This document shows, piece after piece, positions 16,524 through 24,887 of a stretch of DNA of 64,000 nucleotides; the stretch's first letter is position 1, and each line of letters begins with the position of its first letter. Source of the DNA: Prauserella cavernicola (GTDB taxonomy: Bacteria > Actinomycetota > Actinomycetes > Mycobacteriales > Pseudonocardiaceae); NCBI RefSeq assembly GCF_016595675.1, contig NZ_JAENJH010000008.1, positions 113,577 through 177,576 of the forward strand, in the 5' to 3' direction. Under the pieces are notes generated by a model. It was not told the origin of the DNA. It was given only the letters and a program-made list of their open reading frames with translations, and ran no database searches. The position numbers and the translations under genes are program-made.

Positions 16524-17872
16524 CCGTGACACATCCCCTCTGGTTCGGAGACCGAAAACGGTCCTGCGCCGGGAGAACGGGTACGCAGACCCGGCACCAT
16601 CCGCTCCAACATCGGTACCACCTCGTTCGGGGACGGCAGTGCTGACATCTCGTCGCGCAGAGCCAGCGCCCGGCGTGCGAACGTGGGGTCCTCCAGCAGC
16701 CGCACCAGCGCGTTCCGCACGGCTGTCCCGGTGGCCTCCCGGTAGTTGATCGCGATGCCGGCACCGTGCCGGGCCAGCCGTTCCGCATGGTACGGCGCAT
16801 CGTGGCGTTCGGGCAGGGACAGCTGCGGCACACCACAGCTCGCGGTGGTCGTGGCCGTGCCGAACGCGCCGTGGTGGATCACCGCGGAGCACGTCGGGGC
16901 CAGCGTGTGCAGGGCGATGAACGGCACCGTGCGCACGTTGTCCGGCAGCGCGGGCATCTTGTCCCGTTCGTCGTCCGGCAGCGTCGCGACGAGCTCGATG
17001 TCCAGATCGGACAGTGTCGCGATGATGTCGGCCACGTTCACCGCGTATCCGTCGAACCGCTCCGCCGAGGTGCTGCCGAGCGTCAGGCACACCCTCGGCC
17101 TCCCGGACTCCCTCCACACCCAGCTCGGTGTCTCCGCGCGGCCGTTGTAGGCGACGTAGCGCATCGGGAGGTAGTGCAGGTCGGCCTCCATCCGCAGGGA
17201 GTCGGGCTGCTGGTCGATGGTGAACTGGCCGACCGTCATGTCCTCGGTGAAGTCGAGATCGTGATCCGCCGCCCGCGCGGTGATCCAGTCCTGTAACGCG
17301 TCCTCCCGCCGGCTCGGCGGCTGCAGCTCCTTCAGGCGGAGGTAGTGCTGCCTGGCGACGGCGAACATGTCCAAATTGCACAGGAGTCTCGCGTGCGCGG
17401 CGCCGACGGCCTTGGCGGCCACCGCGCCCGCGTACGTCGACGACTCCCACACCACGAGGTCCGGCCGCCAGCCCCTGGCGAACTCGACGAGCTCGTCGAG
17501 CATCGGGTCGTTCACCATCCGGTACCAGGAGGCGACGATGTCGTCGTAGCCCGCCTTGAGGTGCTCCCAGCTGATGTTCTCCGGCGGTTCGTCGACCACG
17601 TCGAACGGCGGCTGCTTCACACCGCGGACCTTGTTGTAGGTCTCCGGGCTCGCCTGCGCGACCCGCGCGGTCAGGAACCGTTTCGCCGCCCGCCACAGAT
17701 TGTGGTCACTGCCAACGGACACCGCGGTCAGCCCGGTGCGCCGGATGGTGTCGACCAGCTCCGGCTGGCTGGCGACGCAGACCTCGTGCCCGGCGGTCCG
17801 CAACGCCCACGCGAGCGGAACCATCGGCTGGACATGTGTTTTCTCCGCGTACGTCGCGAACAGGACGCGCAC
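16520..17872 (-). CDS. EryCIII/DesVII-like glycosyltransferase (GT-7)
   Basis: This 450-residue GT-B glycosyltransferase is paralogous to the tandem array at the left end. The start is placed at the GTG giving VRVLFATYAEKTH, as in GT-5; an alternative GTG four codons upstream (17884) cannot be excluded. The donor motif is altered to HHGAFGT, then GVPQLSLPERHDAPYHAERL. An insertion of about 20 residues around residue 80 (KRFLTARVAQASPETYNKV) is absent from the other copies. It heads a minus-strand operon with the ferritin-like pair and the aldo/keto reductase, and its stop overlaps the next start. It is separated from the main array by about 10 kb and opposite in orientation, so it probably adds a sugar linked to the chemistry of its own operon. 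Confidence 0.9.
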   Translation of the reverse strand: MRVLFATYAEKTHVQPMVPLAWALRTAGHEVCVASQPELVDTIRRTGLTAVSVGSDHNLWRAAKRFLTARVAQASPETYNKVRGVKQPPFDVVDEPPENISWEHLKAGYDDIVASWYRMVNDPMLDELVEFARGWRPDLVVWESSTYAGAVAAKAVGAAHARLLCNLDMFAVARQHYLRLKELQPPSRREDALQDWITARAADHDLDFTEDMTVGQFTIDQQPDSLRMEADLHYLPMRYVAYNGRAETPSWVWRESGRPRVCLTLGSTSAERFDGYAVNVADIIATLSDLDIELVATLPDDERDKMPALPDNVRTVPFIALHTLAPTCSAVIHHGAFGTATTTASCGVPQLSLPERHDAPYHAERLARHGAGIAINYREATGTAVRNALVRLLEDPTFARRALALRDEMSALPSPNEVVPMLERMVPGLRTRSPGAGPFSVSEPEGMCHG

Positions 17873-17884
17873 CGTCCACCCCAC

Positions 17885-18045
17885 TCGTCGGAACGGAAAC
17901 TCCGGGCATGTGTCGGCGGGACCTCCCGGCAGCGGTATGGTCTCCGCCCTGGCATGACGCCGACACCATATCTCTCACCACGTGTGTGTTGTACCGATCC
18001 ACAGTAGTCACAACGCTGTTCAGGACACCCAGCATCGGAGGGGAC
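17885..18045. promoter_or_regulatory. Divergent promoter region between GT-7 and the flavin monooxygenase
   Basis: This roughly 160-bp spacer between divergent starts is AT-richer at 17975-18020. It contains a loose inverted TTGT/ACAA pair near 17990-18013 that could be part of an operator. No promoter element is certain. Confidence 0.5.
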
Positions 18046-19323
18046 ATGAGAGTCGTGATCGCCGGAGCCGGCATCGGTGGCCTGGCGACGGCGCTTGGTC
18101 TGCACGCCGTCGGCATCACCGACGTACTCGTCGCCGAGGCCGTCGGTGAGATCAAGCCACTCGGGGTGGGGATCAACGTGCTGCCCCATGCCGTACGCGA
18201 GCTGACCGAGCTCGGGCTGGCCGACGAACTGGCCGCCATCGCGGTGGCGACCGGGGAGCTCGCCTACTTCAACCGGTTCGGCCAGCGGATCTGGTCGGAG
18301 CCGAGGGGAGTGGGCGCGGGATACCACTGGCCGCAGTTCTCGCTGCACCGAGGACTGCTGCAGGAACTGCTGCTCACCGCCGTCCGGCAACGGCTCGGCG
18401 CCGACGCCGTGCGCTGCGGCATGCCACTGACCGGGTTCTCCGACGGCCCTTCCGGCGCCGTCGCCACGTTCGCCGGGCACGCGCCTGTTCAGTGCGACCT
18501 GCTCGTCGGCGCCGACGGCATCCACTCGGCGACCCGCCGGGTGTTCGAGCCGCAGGAGGGCAGTCCGCCGTGGAACGGCCAGGTGCTGTGGCGGGGCGTC
18601 AGCCGCGGCAGGCCGTTCCTCACCGGCCGGTCGATGATCATGGCGGGTGACGCGGACGAGAAGTTCGTCGCCTACCCGATCGCCGGACCCGACGCCGACG
18701 GAACGCAGCCCATCAACTGGATCGCGGAACGCCCGCTCGGCCGCGACGCGGTGGACCGGGGGAAGTGGAACCGGCCGGTGGACGTCGCCGAGATCCTGAC
18801 CCACTTCGGTGACTGGCGATTCGACTGGCTCGACGTGGCCGGAGTCATCCGTGCCGCGGAGGTCGCCTACGAGTACCCGATGGTCGACAGGGAGCCGCTG
18901 AGCAGGTGGTCCGGGGAGCACGTCACGTTGCTCGGCGACGCCGCGCACGCGATGTACCCGATCGGCTCCAACGGTGCCTCGCAGGCGATCCTGGACGCGA
19001 GGGTGCTGGCCAGTGCGCTGGCCACGAGCGCGAACGTGCGCAGCGCACTGGCCCGCTACGAGCAGGAGCGGCGGCCCGCCACAACCGGCATCCAGCTGGC
19101 GAACCGGGGAATGGGCCCCGAGGTGGTGATGAACCTGGCCGCCGAGCGGGCTCCTCAGGGCTTCACCGACATCGACGAGGTCCTCCCGTTGGCGGAACGA
19201 CGCGAGATCGCCGCGCGGTACAAGCAGACCGCGGGCTTCGACCCAGCGGTCCTCAACGAACGCCCGAGCTACGACGTCCCACCGGCCGACCGCGAGTCGT
19301 CCACCGCCGACTCCCCACGCTGA
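18046..19323 (+). CDS. FAD-dependent aromatic monooxygenase (PhzS/salicylate hydroxylase-like)
   Basis: This 425-residue group A flavoprotein monooxygenase opens with the FAD-binding GAGIGG at residues 6-11, has the DG motif VGADGIHSATR in the middle, and a GD motif around Asp298 in LLGDAAHAMYPIGSNGASQ. The last segment is typical of PhzS-like enzymes, which hydroxylate or decarboxylatively hydroxylate aromatic acids. GGAGGGG precedes the ATG. It is monocistronic, divergent from GT-7 and convergent with GT-8, with a strong hairpin after it. It may hydroxylate the coumaroyl ring, the task Sam5 performs in saccharomicin biosynthesis, although Sam5 belongs to a different (HpaB-like) family. Sugar oxidation is another possibility. 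Confidence 0.88.
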   Translation: MRVVIAGAGIGGLATALGLHAVGITDVLVAEAVGEIKPLGVGINVLPHAVRELTELGLADELAAIAVATGELAYFNRFGQRIWSEPRGVGAGYHWPQFSLHRGLLQELLLTAVRQRLGADAVRCGMPLTGFSDGPSGAVATFAGHAPVQCDLLVGADGIHSATRRVFEPQEGSPPWNGQVLWRGVSRGRPFLTGRSMIMAGDADEKFVAYPIAGPDADGTQPINWIAERPLGRDAVDRGKWNRPVDVAEILTHFGDWRFDWLDVAGVIRAAEVAYEYPMVDREPLSRWSGEHVTLLGDAAHAMYPIGSNGASQAILDARVLASALATSANVRSALARYEQERRPATTGIQLANRGMGPEVVMNLAAERAPQGFTDIDEVLPLAERREIAARYKQTAGFDPAVLNERPSYDVPPADRESSTADSPR

Positions 19324-19326
19324 GGT

Positions 19327-19354
19327 GGGGTGTCCCGCCGCGGCGGGACACCCC
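19327..19354. terminator. Bidirectional hairpin terminator after the flavin monooxygenase
   Basis: A perfect 28-base palindrome with 14-bp arms starts three bases after the TGA of the monooxygenase and five bases before the end of the convergent GT-8. Its core GTCCCGCC...GGCGGGAC resembles the inverted repeats at 26079 and 27507. Confidence 0.85.
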
Positions 19355-19359
19355 TGCTC

Positions 19360-20493
19360 TCAACCGGTCAGCTTCTCCAGCGTCCCCACGATCTCCAGTA
19401 CCGAGGGCTGGGCCGCGATCTCGGCCGCGACGCGCTCCGCCGACCGGGCGAAGCGAGGATCGTCGAGCAGCTTCCGGCACTGCCGCGCGACCGCCGCCGG
19501 GGTGAGCTCGTCGGGTGGCAGGCCGAGGCCGGCACCCGCCTGCTCGACCGCGGCGGCGTTGTCGAACTGGTCGTCGAACTGCGGCAGGATCAGCTGCGGA
19601 CAGCCCGAGACGAACGCGGTGAGCGTGCTGCCCTCACCGCCGTGGCTGATGGCGGCCGAGCAGTGCGGGAGCACCTGGGCCAGCGGAAGTCTGCCCGCGA
19701 AACGCACTGCGTCCGGCAGGCGCGGCCACCCGGCGACGACGGCGTCGTCGACCGCCACCAGCAGTTCGACGTCGAGTTCGGCGAGGCTCTCCAGCATCGG
19801 CAGGATCAGCTCCCGCACACCGTCGGGGCCCAACCGCGGGATGAGCGTCCCCATCGTCACGCAGATCGTGCGAGCGCCCGCCGGCCCGAGCGCCCAGGCC
19901 GGCACGTGGGCGTCGCCGTTGTACGGCACGTATCGCAGGGTGCGGAAAAGACCCGTGTGCGGCAGCCGCAGGCTCGGCGGCCACTGGCACAGGACCTCGG
20001 CGGGCTCGGGCAGGGCGGACTGGCCCGCGGCGGCGAGCTCCGCGGCCAGCTCGACGGTCGCACCCGCCACGTAGTCGTCGAGCCGGGCGACGCCCCACTG
20101 CAGCTCGACGAAGGGGATGTCCCGCTCGGCCGCGGCGATGCGGCCCGCGAACTCCGCCCGCTCGCTGAGGACCAGGTCCGGTTTCCAGGACTCCGCCAGC
20201 GAACGCACACCGCGCAGACCGGCGGCCGCGAGCCTGCCGAAGAACCGTCCGTGCACCAGCGACCGTTCCTGGCCGCGGGGAATCCGGTCCCCACCGCCAT
20301 CGGCGGACAGCCGCACGAAGTCGGCCTCCGGCACACACGAGACCACCGGGAGCCCCGAGCGGGCTGCGGTCGGAACGAACGTCTCCGGAACGGCGACGAG
20401 CACGTCGTGGCCACTCGAGCGGAGCGCCCACGCGAGGGGCACCAGCGGGAAGAAATGGCCGGGCAGCGCTACCGAGGTGATCAGGACCCGCAT
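19360..20493 (-). CDS. Glycosyltransferase of the GT1/MGT type (GT-8)
   Basis: This 377-residue GT-B glycosyltransferase is more distant from the tandem array than those genes are from each other. It starts MRVLITSVALPGHFFP, has the shared PLAWALRSSGHDVLVAVP helix, and uses the donor motif SHGGEGS in place of HHAGPGT, followed by GCPQLILPQFDDQ. It is about 50 residues shorter than the array members. AGGAGG lies seven bases before the ATG. It is the last gene of the deoxysugar operon, 14 bp after the epimerase, so it may transfer the sugar made by that operon. Acceptor unknown. Confidence 0.9.
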   Translation of the reverse strand: MRVLITSVALPGHFFPLVPLAWALRSSGHDVLVAVPETFVPTAARSGLPVVSCVPEADFVRLSADGGGDRIPRGQERSLVHGRFFGRLAAAGLRGVRSLAESWKPDLVLSERAEFAGRIAAAERDIPFVELQWGVARLDDYVAGATVELAAELAAAGQSALPEPAEVLCQWPPSLRLPHTGLFRTLRYVPYNGDAHVPAWALGPAGARTICVTMGTLIPRLGPDGVRELILPMLESLAELDVELLVAVDDAVVAGWPRLPDAVRFAGRLPLAQVLPHCSAAISHGGEGSTLTAFVSGCPQLILPQFDDQFDNAAAVEQAGAGLGLPPDELTPAAVARQCRKLLDDPRFARSAERVAAEIAAQPSVLEIVGTLEKLTG

Positions 20494-20507
20494 CCGGCCC
20501 CTCCTGA

Positions 20508-21119
20508 CTAGTTGGTGGGTACGACCGTGGCGAGCTCGCGGCGCTTGCACGTGGCGTAGTCCGGCAGGATCCCCGCCTCCAGCGCCTGCGCCAGCGTCGG
20601 CGCGGCAAGGTCGCGTGCGGACATGATCGGCTCGATGTCGGCCGGGATGGGCAGGCCGAGCTCCGGGTCGCCTGGAGCGATCGCGAGCTCGTTGACCGCG
20701 ACGTAGGACTCGGAGAGCAGGTACGAGATCACCGTGTGGTCCTCGAGCGCGATGAAGGCGTGCCCGACGCCGAACGGGATGTAGACGGAGCGGAACGACT
20801 CGCCGTCGAGCGAGGCGGCGTCCCACTGGCCGAAGGTCGGGGAGCCGACCCGGATGTCGACGACGACGTCGAGCGCCCTACCGCGCACGCAGCACGTGTA
20901 CTTGGCCGAGCCAGGCGGTGTCGCGGTGAAGTGTATGCCCCGCACCACTCCGCGGCGCGACTCGCTGAAGTTCGTCTGCGCGACCGGGAACAGCGGTGCG
21001 CCCACCGCGTCGACGAACGCGGCCTGCTGATGTGGGGAGACGAACAGTCCCCGGTCGTCGGGAAAGACCTCGGGGGTGAACTCGACGGCTCCCTCAACGG
21101 CCAGCTCGCGCGCCTGCAT
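20508..21119 (-). CDS. dTDP-4-keto-6-deoxyhexose 3,5- or 5-epimerase (RmlC/EvaD family)
   Basis: This 203-residue cupin epimerase inverts C5, or C3 and C5, of a dTDP-4-keto-6-deoxysugar and gives the L series. The catalytic His is in VVRGIHF, the conserved Lys follows in SAKYTCCVRG, and the acid Tyr is in ISYLLSESY; DVVVDIRVGSPTFGQW is the family hallmark. The ATG at 21119 (MQARELAVEGA) is chosen because upstream codons are not conserved and overlap the dehydratase. Even so the start lies 26 bp inside the previous gene. Together with the 2,3-dehydratase, aminotransferase and C-methyltransferase this is the EvaD step of a vancosamine-like pathway. Confidence 0.92.
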   Translation of the reverse strand: MQARELAVEGAVEFTPEVFPDDRGLFVSPHQQAAFVDAVGAPLFPVAQTNFSESRRGVVRGIHFTATPPGSAKYTCCVRGRALDVVVDIRVGSPTFGQWDAASLDGESFRSVYIPFGVGHAFIALEDHTVISYLLSESYVAVNELAIAPGDPELGLPIPADIEPIMSARDLAAPTLAQALEAGILPDYATCKRRELATVVPTN

Positions 21120-22596
21120 GGAAATCAAGCCCTCCTCGGTTTCCTGCCGGGGTCGGCAGTTCTGCACTTTCGGACACGCTTTGCATGCACGCGAGCAGGC
21201 TACGGGCCTCGATGTTCAGGTAGTGGCCGTGCCGCAGCAGATCCGTCAGCTGGCTCAGTGTCATCCAGCAGAAATCCGGAGGCACCGAGACCGGGAAGTC
21301 CTCCCCCACCTCGACGATCCGGTAACGCGTCAACGCGTGGTAGAACCGCCCGCCCTCCTCCGACAGCACAGCGTCGTAGCGCACCCGGCCCAGTCCTGAG
21401 CCCACCAGTTCGCTCAGGAACTCCTCCTGCACGTCGGCGAGTCCCTGCCCGGGAAGCAGGTGGATGGTGGGTGCCATCTCCACAAGGTCCATCAGGCCGA
21501 ACTCGGGCCGGGCTCGGACCAGGACGTGGAGCACACCCTCGATGACGCGGGTGACGAACCACGCCTGCCCCCGGCCCCGTGGCTCCAGCAATGGCTGGCT
21601 CCAGCCGGCGACCTCCCGGTTGTCCGCCCGCACCCGCACCCCGATGATCCGGAAGTTCCTGCCGTCCTCGGCGGACAGTTCCGACTCGTCGCGAGACCAC
21701 TGCCGGACTCCCGCCAGCGGGATGAGGGACGCGGTCCAGTCGCACCGGGTCTTCGCCTCGGTGAACCAGCTCAGGATCTCGCCCGCGGTGTGCAGGCCCG
21801 GCCGGTCACCGTGGGCGGACTGGTACTGGTAAGACCGGGCGAGCGCCTCCGAGAAGGTGTCGCCGGCCGAGCCCGCGGGCTCCTCCGGCAGTCCGAACGG
21901 CATGCAGGACAGCACGGTTCGCGCGTCCATGTTGACCAGGTTGTCGACGTTGAGCGCCTCGCGGACCTGGCTCAGCGGCAGCCACCGGAAGTCGTCGTGC
22001 ACCGGGATGTCCTCGGTCACCAGCACGACCATGTTCCGGTTGCGCTTGCGCCAGAACCAAGCGCCCTGCTCGGACTGGAGCACGTCCACGATCACCCGTC
22101 CACGGCCGGGGCCCGCGAAGTGCTCCAGGTACCGGGTGCTGCTGCCCCGGTGCACCTGAGTGTAGTTGCTGCGCGTGGCCTGCACCGTGGGCGAGAGCTG
22201 GATGGTGTTGACGTTGCCGGGTTCCATCTTGGCCTGCATCAGGCAGCAGAGAACGCCGTCGAACTCCTTGACGAGGATGCCGAGGATGCCGATCTCGGGC
22301 TGGTTGATGATCGGCTGCGACCAGGTGTCCACCCCGGCGGACCTGACCTGAAGCCCTTCGACGCTGAAGAACCGTCCGCTCTCGTGGCCCAGGTTCCCGC
22401 TGTCCGGGTCGAACCGCCACGCGTCCAGCTCGGCGAAGGGCACCTGGCTCACCTCGAACCGCGTCGCCATGCTCCGCTCGTTCCACCAGTGCCAGAACTC
22501 GTCACTCGACTCCAGCGGCCGGGACACGTCCCCGCGCAGAGACGTCACGTCGCGCACCGGGGTCGCGGCGTCGCTTGTCGAGAGTGGCTCGCCCAT
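21094..22596 (-). CDS. dTDP-4-keto-6-deoxy-glucose 2,3-dehydratase (EvaA/TylX3/OleV family)
   Basis: This 500-residue enzyme removes the C2 hydroxyl of dTDP-4-keto-6-deoxyglucose by 2,3-dehydration, the entry to all 2,6-dideoxysugars. The protein is built from two internally repeated halves. Each contains a WSQP segment (TWSQPIINQPEIG near residue 95 and GWSQPLLEPRGRG in the second half), an acidic ILxxxxG stretch, and a TLSQ or LSQ ending, which is typical of this family. The ATG at 22596 has AAAGGAAG upstream. It overlaps the epimerase gene by 26 bp and lies 65 bp after the aminotransferase. Its product, a 3,4-diketo sugar, is the expected substrate of that aminotransferase. Confidence 0.94.
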   Translation of the reverse strand: MGEPLSTSDAATPVRDVTSLRGDVSRPLESSDEFWHWWNERSMATRFEVSQVPFAELDAWRFDPDSGNLGHESGRFFSVEGLQVRSAGVDTWSQPIINQPEIGILGILVKEFDGVLCCLMQAKMEPGNVNTIQLSPTVQATRSNYTQVHRGSSTRYLEHFAGPGRGRVIVDVLQSEQGAWFWRKRNRNMVVLVTEDIPVHDDFRWLPLSQVREALNVDNLVNMDARTVLSCMPFGLPEEPAGSAGDTFSEALARSYQYQSAHGDRPGLHTAGEILSWFTEAKTRCDWTASLIPLAGVRQWSRDESELSAEDGRNFRIIGVRVRADNREVAGWSQPLLEPRGRGQAWFVTRVIEGVLHVLVRARPEFGLMDLVEMAPTIHLLPGQGLADVQEEFLSELVGSGLGRVRYDAVLSEEGGRFYHALTRYRIVEVGEDFPVSVPPDFCWMTLSQLTDLLRHGHYLNIEARSLLACMQSVSESAELPTPAGNRGGLDFHAGARAGR

Positions 22597-22661
22597 ACTG
22601 CACTTCCTTTGCGTCACGGGTCTGCGAACCTCGGGCCGGCCCGGCCACGGTCCGTCGTCGG

Positions 22662-23771
22662 TCAGACCGCCGCGAGGACTCCCCGGAGCACGTCGATGAA
22701 CTTCTCCTGCTCCGCGTCCGACAGCGAGGGATACATCGGCAGTGAGAAGATCTCGCCCGCCAGCTTCTCGGTAACGGGCAGCGAGCCTTCCGCGTACCCG
22801 AGGTGCTGGAAACCCCGCTGCCGGTGCACCGGCCACGGGTAGCTGATGTTGAGAAAGACGTCGTGCTCCTTCAGTGCTTCGAGCACCGCGTCCCGCCTCG
22901 GATGCCGGACCACGTGCACGTAGTACACGTGGTCGTTGCCGGCTGCGACCGCGGGCAGCACCAGCTCGGTGTCACTCAGCTCCTCCGCGTACCGGTCGGC
23001 GATCTCCCTGCGCCTGCCGATGTAGGCGTCGAGACGACGCAGTTTGCGGCGCAGGATCTCGGCTTGGACCTCGTCCAGCCTGCTGTTGTGCCCCGGAGTC
23101 TGCACGACGTGGTAGACCGTCTCCATTCCGTAGTACCGCAGCCGGCGAAGGCTGGCATCCACGGTGGAGTCGCTGGTGATCGTCGCGCCACCGTCGCCGT
23201 ATGCGCCGAGGACCTTGGTCGGATAGAAGGAGAACGCGGCCGCGAGCCCCATCGAACCGGCGACCTCGCCGTGGTGACGGGCACCGTGTGACTGCGCGCA
23301 GTCCTCGAGGATCGGGATCCCGTGCTTCTGCGCGATCGCCCGCAGCGGAGCCATGTCCACGCACTGGCCGTACAGGTGCACCGGCAGCAGACAGGACGTC
23401 TTCTCGGTGATCGCGGCCTCCACCTGTGTGACGTCCATGAGGTAGTTCTCCTCGAGGACGTCGACGAAGACCGGGGTGGCTCCGACCGCGTCGATCGCCA
23501 CGACCGTGGGCGCCGCGGTGTTGGACACGGTGATCACCTCGTCACCGGGTTTCACGCCGATCGCGCGCAAGCCCAGCACGATCGCGTTGGTCCCGTTGTC
23601 GACGCCGGCGCAGTGCTCGACGCCGTGCCACGCGGCGAACTCCTCCTCGAACTGGCGCACACTCGGGCCCATCACCAGCTTGCCGGAACGGAAGACGCTG
23701 TCGACCGCGTCGAGGATGTCGTCGCGCTCCTGTTCGTACTCGGGCAGATAACCCCAGACGTACTGGCTCAT
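22662..23771 (-). CDS. DegT/DnrJ/EryC1 family sugar aminotransferase (EvaB-like)
   Basis: This 369-residue PLP-dependent sugar aminotransferase has the Schiff-base Lys in [16 protein letters not shown] and the phosphate-binding stretch [13 protein letters not shown], with EDCAQSHGA between them. Length and motifs match 3-aminotransferases such as EvaB and DesV. In this operon it should put the amino group on C3 of the 3,4-diketo-2,6-dideoxy intermediate, before C-methylation. [16 protein letters not shown] is a normal family N-terminus. It is the gene upstream of the 2,3-dehydratase and downstream of the acetyltransferase. Confidence 0.94.
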   Translation of the reverse strand: MSQYVWGYLPEYEQERDDILDAVDSVFRSGKLVMGPSVRQFEEEFAAWHGVEHCAGVDNGTNAIVLGLRAIGVKPGDEVITVSNTAAPTVVAIDAVGATPVFVDVLEENYLMDVTQVEAAITEKTSCLLPVHLYGQCVDMAPLRAIAQKHGIPILEDCAQSHGARHHGEVAGSMGLAAAFSFYPTKVLGAYGDGGATITSDSTVDASLRRLRYYGMETVYHVVQTPGHNSRLDEVQAEILRRKLRRLDAYIGRRREIADRYAEELSDTELVLPAVAAGNDHVYYVHVVRHPRRDAVLEALKEHDVFLNISYPWPVHRQRGFQHLGYAEGSLPVTEKLAGEIFSLPMYPSLSDAEQEKFIDVLRGVLAAV

Positions 23772-23842
23772 TTACTCTCTCCACCTCCGAGGCGGGTGTT
23801 CTTGCGATGTCGTCGTGCTCGGCGAACGCGGCCCGAAACGGT

Positions 23843-24376
23843 TCACACGATTCCCTTGACGAGTTCCGTTCCGTGCTCGTCCCAGCGATTACGCGAGATC
23901 GAATGAATGTGCATGTCCCAGTGCCGACCCTGGAAGTACATGTGATCGGCGAGCACCGCTTCGTGGGTGACCAGTTCAGCGTAATCGCCGACGAATCCGA
24001 GATCGGCGAGGCTTTCCTCGTGCGTGTGGAAATATACTTTTCTGATCCGCCACATCGCAAACGCGAAGTTGACCGTGAGCGCGGCGGCATCGATGGCGAT
24101 CTCCTCGCTCTGCGCCCGGTCGATGTGCACCGACACCTGCGCATGGCCCGCATCCGAGGGCTCGGACACCTCCGTGAATCCGACGATGTCTCCGGAATCC
24201 TTGTTCTGCAGCAGTAACTGGGCAGCGGCTCCCTGGAGGAAGCCGTCCATGTAGGAGTCCACAACGGGCAGCGGCGTGCGACCGATCCTGAACAGGATGT
24301 CGTAGGCCGTCCGGCCGTCCTGCTTGCTCGCCGGTCGCAGCAGAACCCGCTTGGACTCAACGTGAGGAAAGAGCAT
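23843..24376 (-). CDS. GNAT-family N-acyltransferase
   Basis: This 177-residue protein has the GNAT layout: VESKRVLLRPAS at the N-terminus (beta 1), a central GDIVGFTEVSE beta-strand pair, and a C-terminal AELVTHEAVLADHMYFQG helix-strand like that of RimJ/RimL-type acetyltransferases. The acetyl-CoA pyrophosphate loop is degenerate, so activity is not certain. AAGGAAGG precedes the ATG. In the deoxysugar operon it may acylate the amino sugar, or act as a structural relative in sugar N-modification. Saccharomicin-type sugars are not known to me to be N-acetylated, so this could mark a difference in product. Confidence 0.72.
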   Translation of the reverse strand: MLFPHVESKRVLLRPASKQDGRTAYDILFRIGRTPLPVVDSYMDGFLQGAAAQLLLQNKDSGDIVGFTEVSEPSDAGHAQVSVHIDRAQSEEIAIDAAALTVNFAFAMWRIRKVYFHTHEESLADLGFVGDYAELVTHEAVLADHMYFQGRHWDMHIHSISRNRWDEHGTELVKGIV

Positions 24377-24427
24377 GGTGGACCTTCCTTGTTGCGCTGA
24401 GCTACTACTCCGGAATTCTGTCCGAAT

Positions 24428-24883
24428 TCACGATAAATCGGGCGGAATTTCCGGATGTCCAGGTATTTCGTCGTCCCGCCGGCAGGACGACCGAGCCCTG
24501 TCCCGGTGGGCCACCTCGGCGAACCCCGCCGCGACCACCGCGGCACGCGCCGCCGCGAGCAGGTTCTCGACAGCGGGATCGACACCGAGGGCCGCACCGG
24601 GGTCGTGCCCGACTCGCCGACACCGGCCCGCACTGTCCGCGGCGTGCATCGCCGACTCGACCAGACAGAGCACGGTTTCCGCCACCGGGTCGGCGCGGTC
24701 CACTGTCGCCTCCAGGTGTTTCAGCTCGCACCACAGCCGGTCACGCACCTCGGTCCAGTCGCCGACAGGTCCCCGCACAGTCCCGCACTCCTCGTGACCG
24801 CCTGGAGTGCGTGCGCCGGACCCGGCCGAGACCGGCTCCGACCCCGCAACCCTCGTGCCGCCCGGCGACCGTGCCCGCCGCAC
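24428..24883 (-). CDS. Hypothetical protein in the deoxysugar operon
   Basis: This is a reading frame of 151 residues that starts at GTG 24883, five bases after the preceding methyltransferase stop. The first 38 residues are low-complexity, Arg/Gly-rich and may be leader sequence. From residue 39 on, VGDWTEVRDRLWCELKHLEATVDR and VENLLAAARAAVVAAGFAEVAH look like an all-helical domain with normal amino acid use. I recognise no family. Tight spacing to the methyltransferase supports a real gene, while the poor N-terminus and weak start signal argue for caution; the true start may be internal. An inverted repeat (24472-24491) lies in its 3-prime end. Confidence 0.5.
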   Translation of the reverse strand: MRRARSPGGTRVAGSEPVSAGSGARTPGGHEECGTVRGPVGDWTEVRDRLWCELKHLEATVDRADPVAETVLCLVESAMHAADSAGRCRRVGHDPGAALGVDPAVENLLAAARAAVVAAGFAEVAHRDRARSSCRRDDEIPGHPEIPPDLS

Positions 24884-24887
24884 GCGT

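Noticed and set aside
15156-17696. A single minus-strand frame suggesting a fusion of a glycosyltransferase with the ferritin-like protein
   Set aside because: The glycosyltransferase is coded in a different frame and ends at 16520; only the part after the GTG at 16523 is protein-like in this frame.
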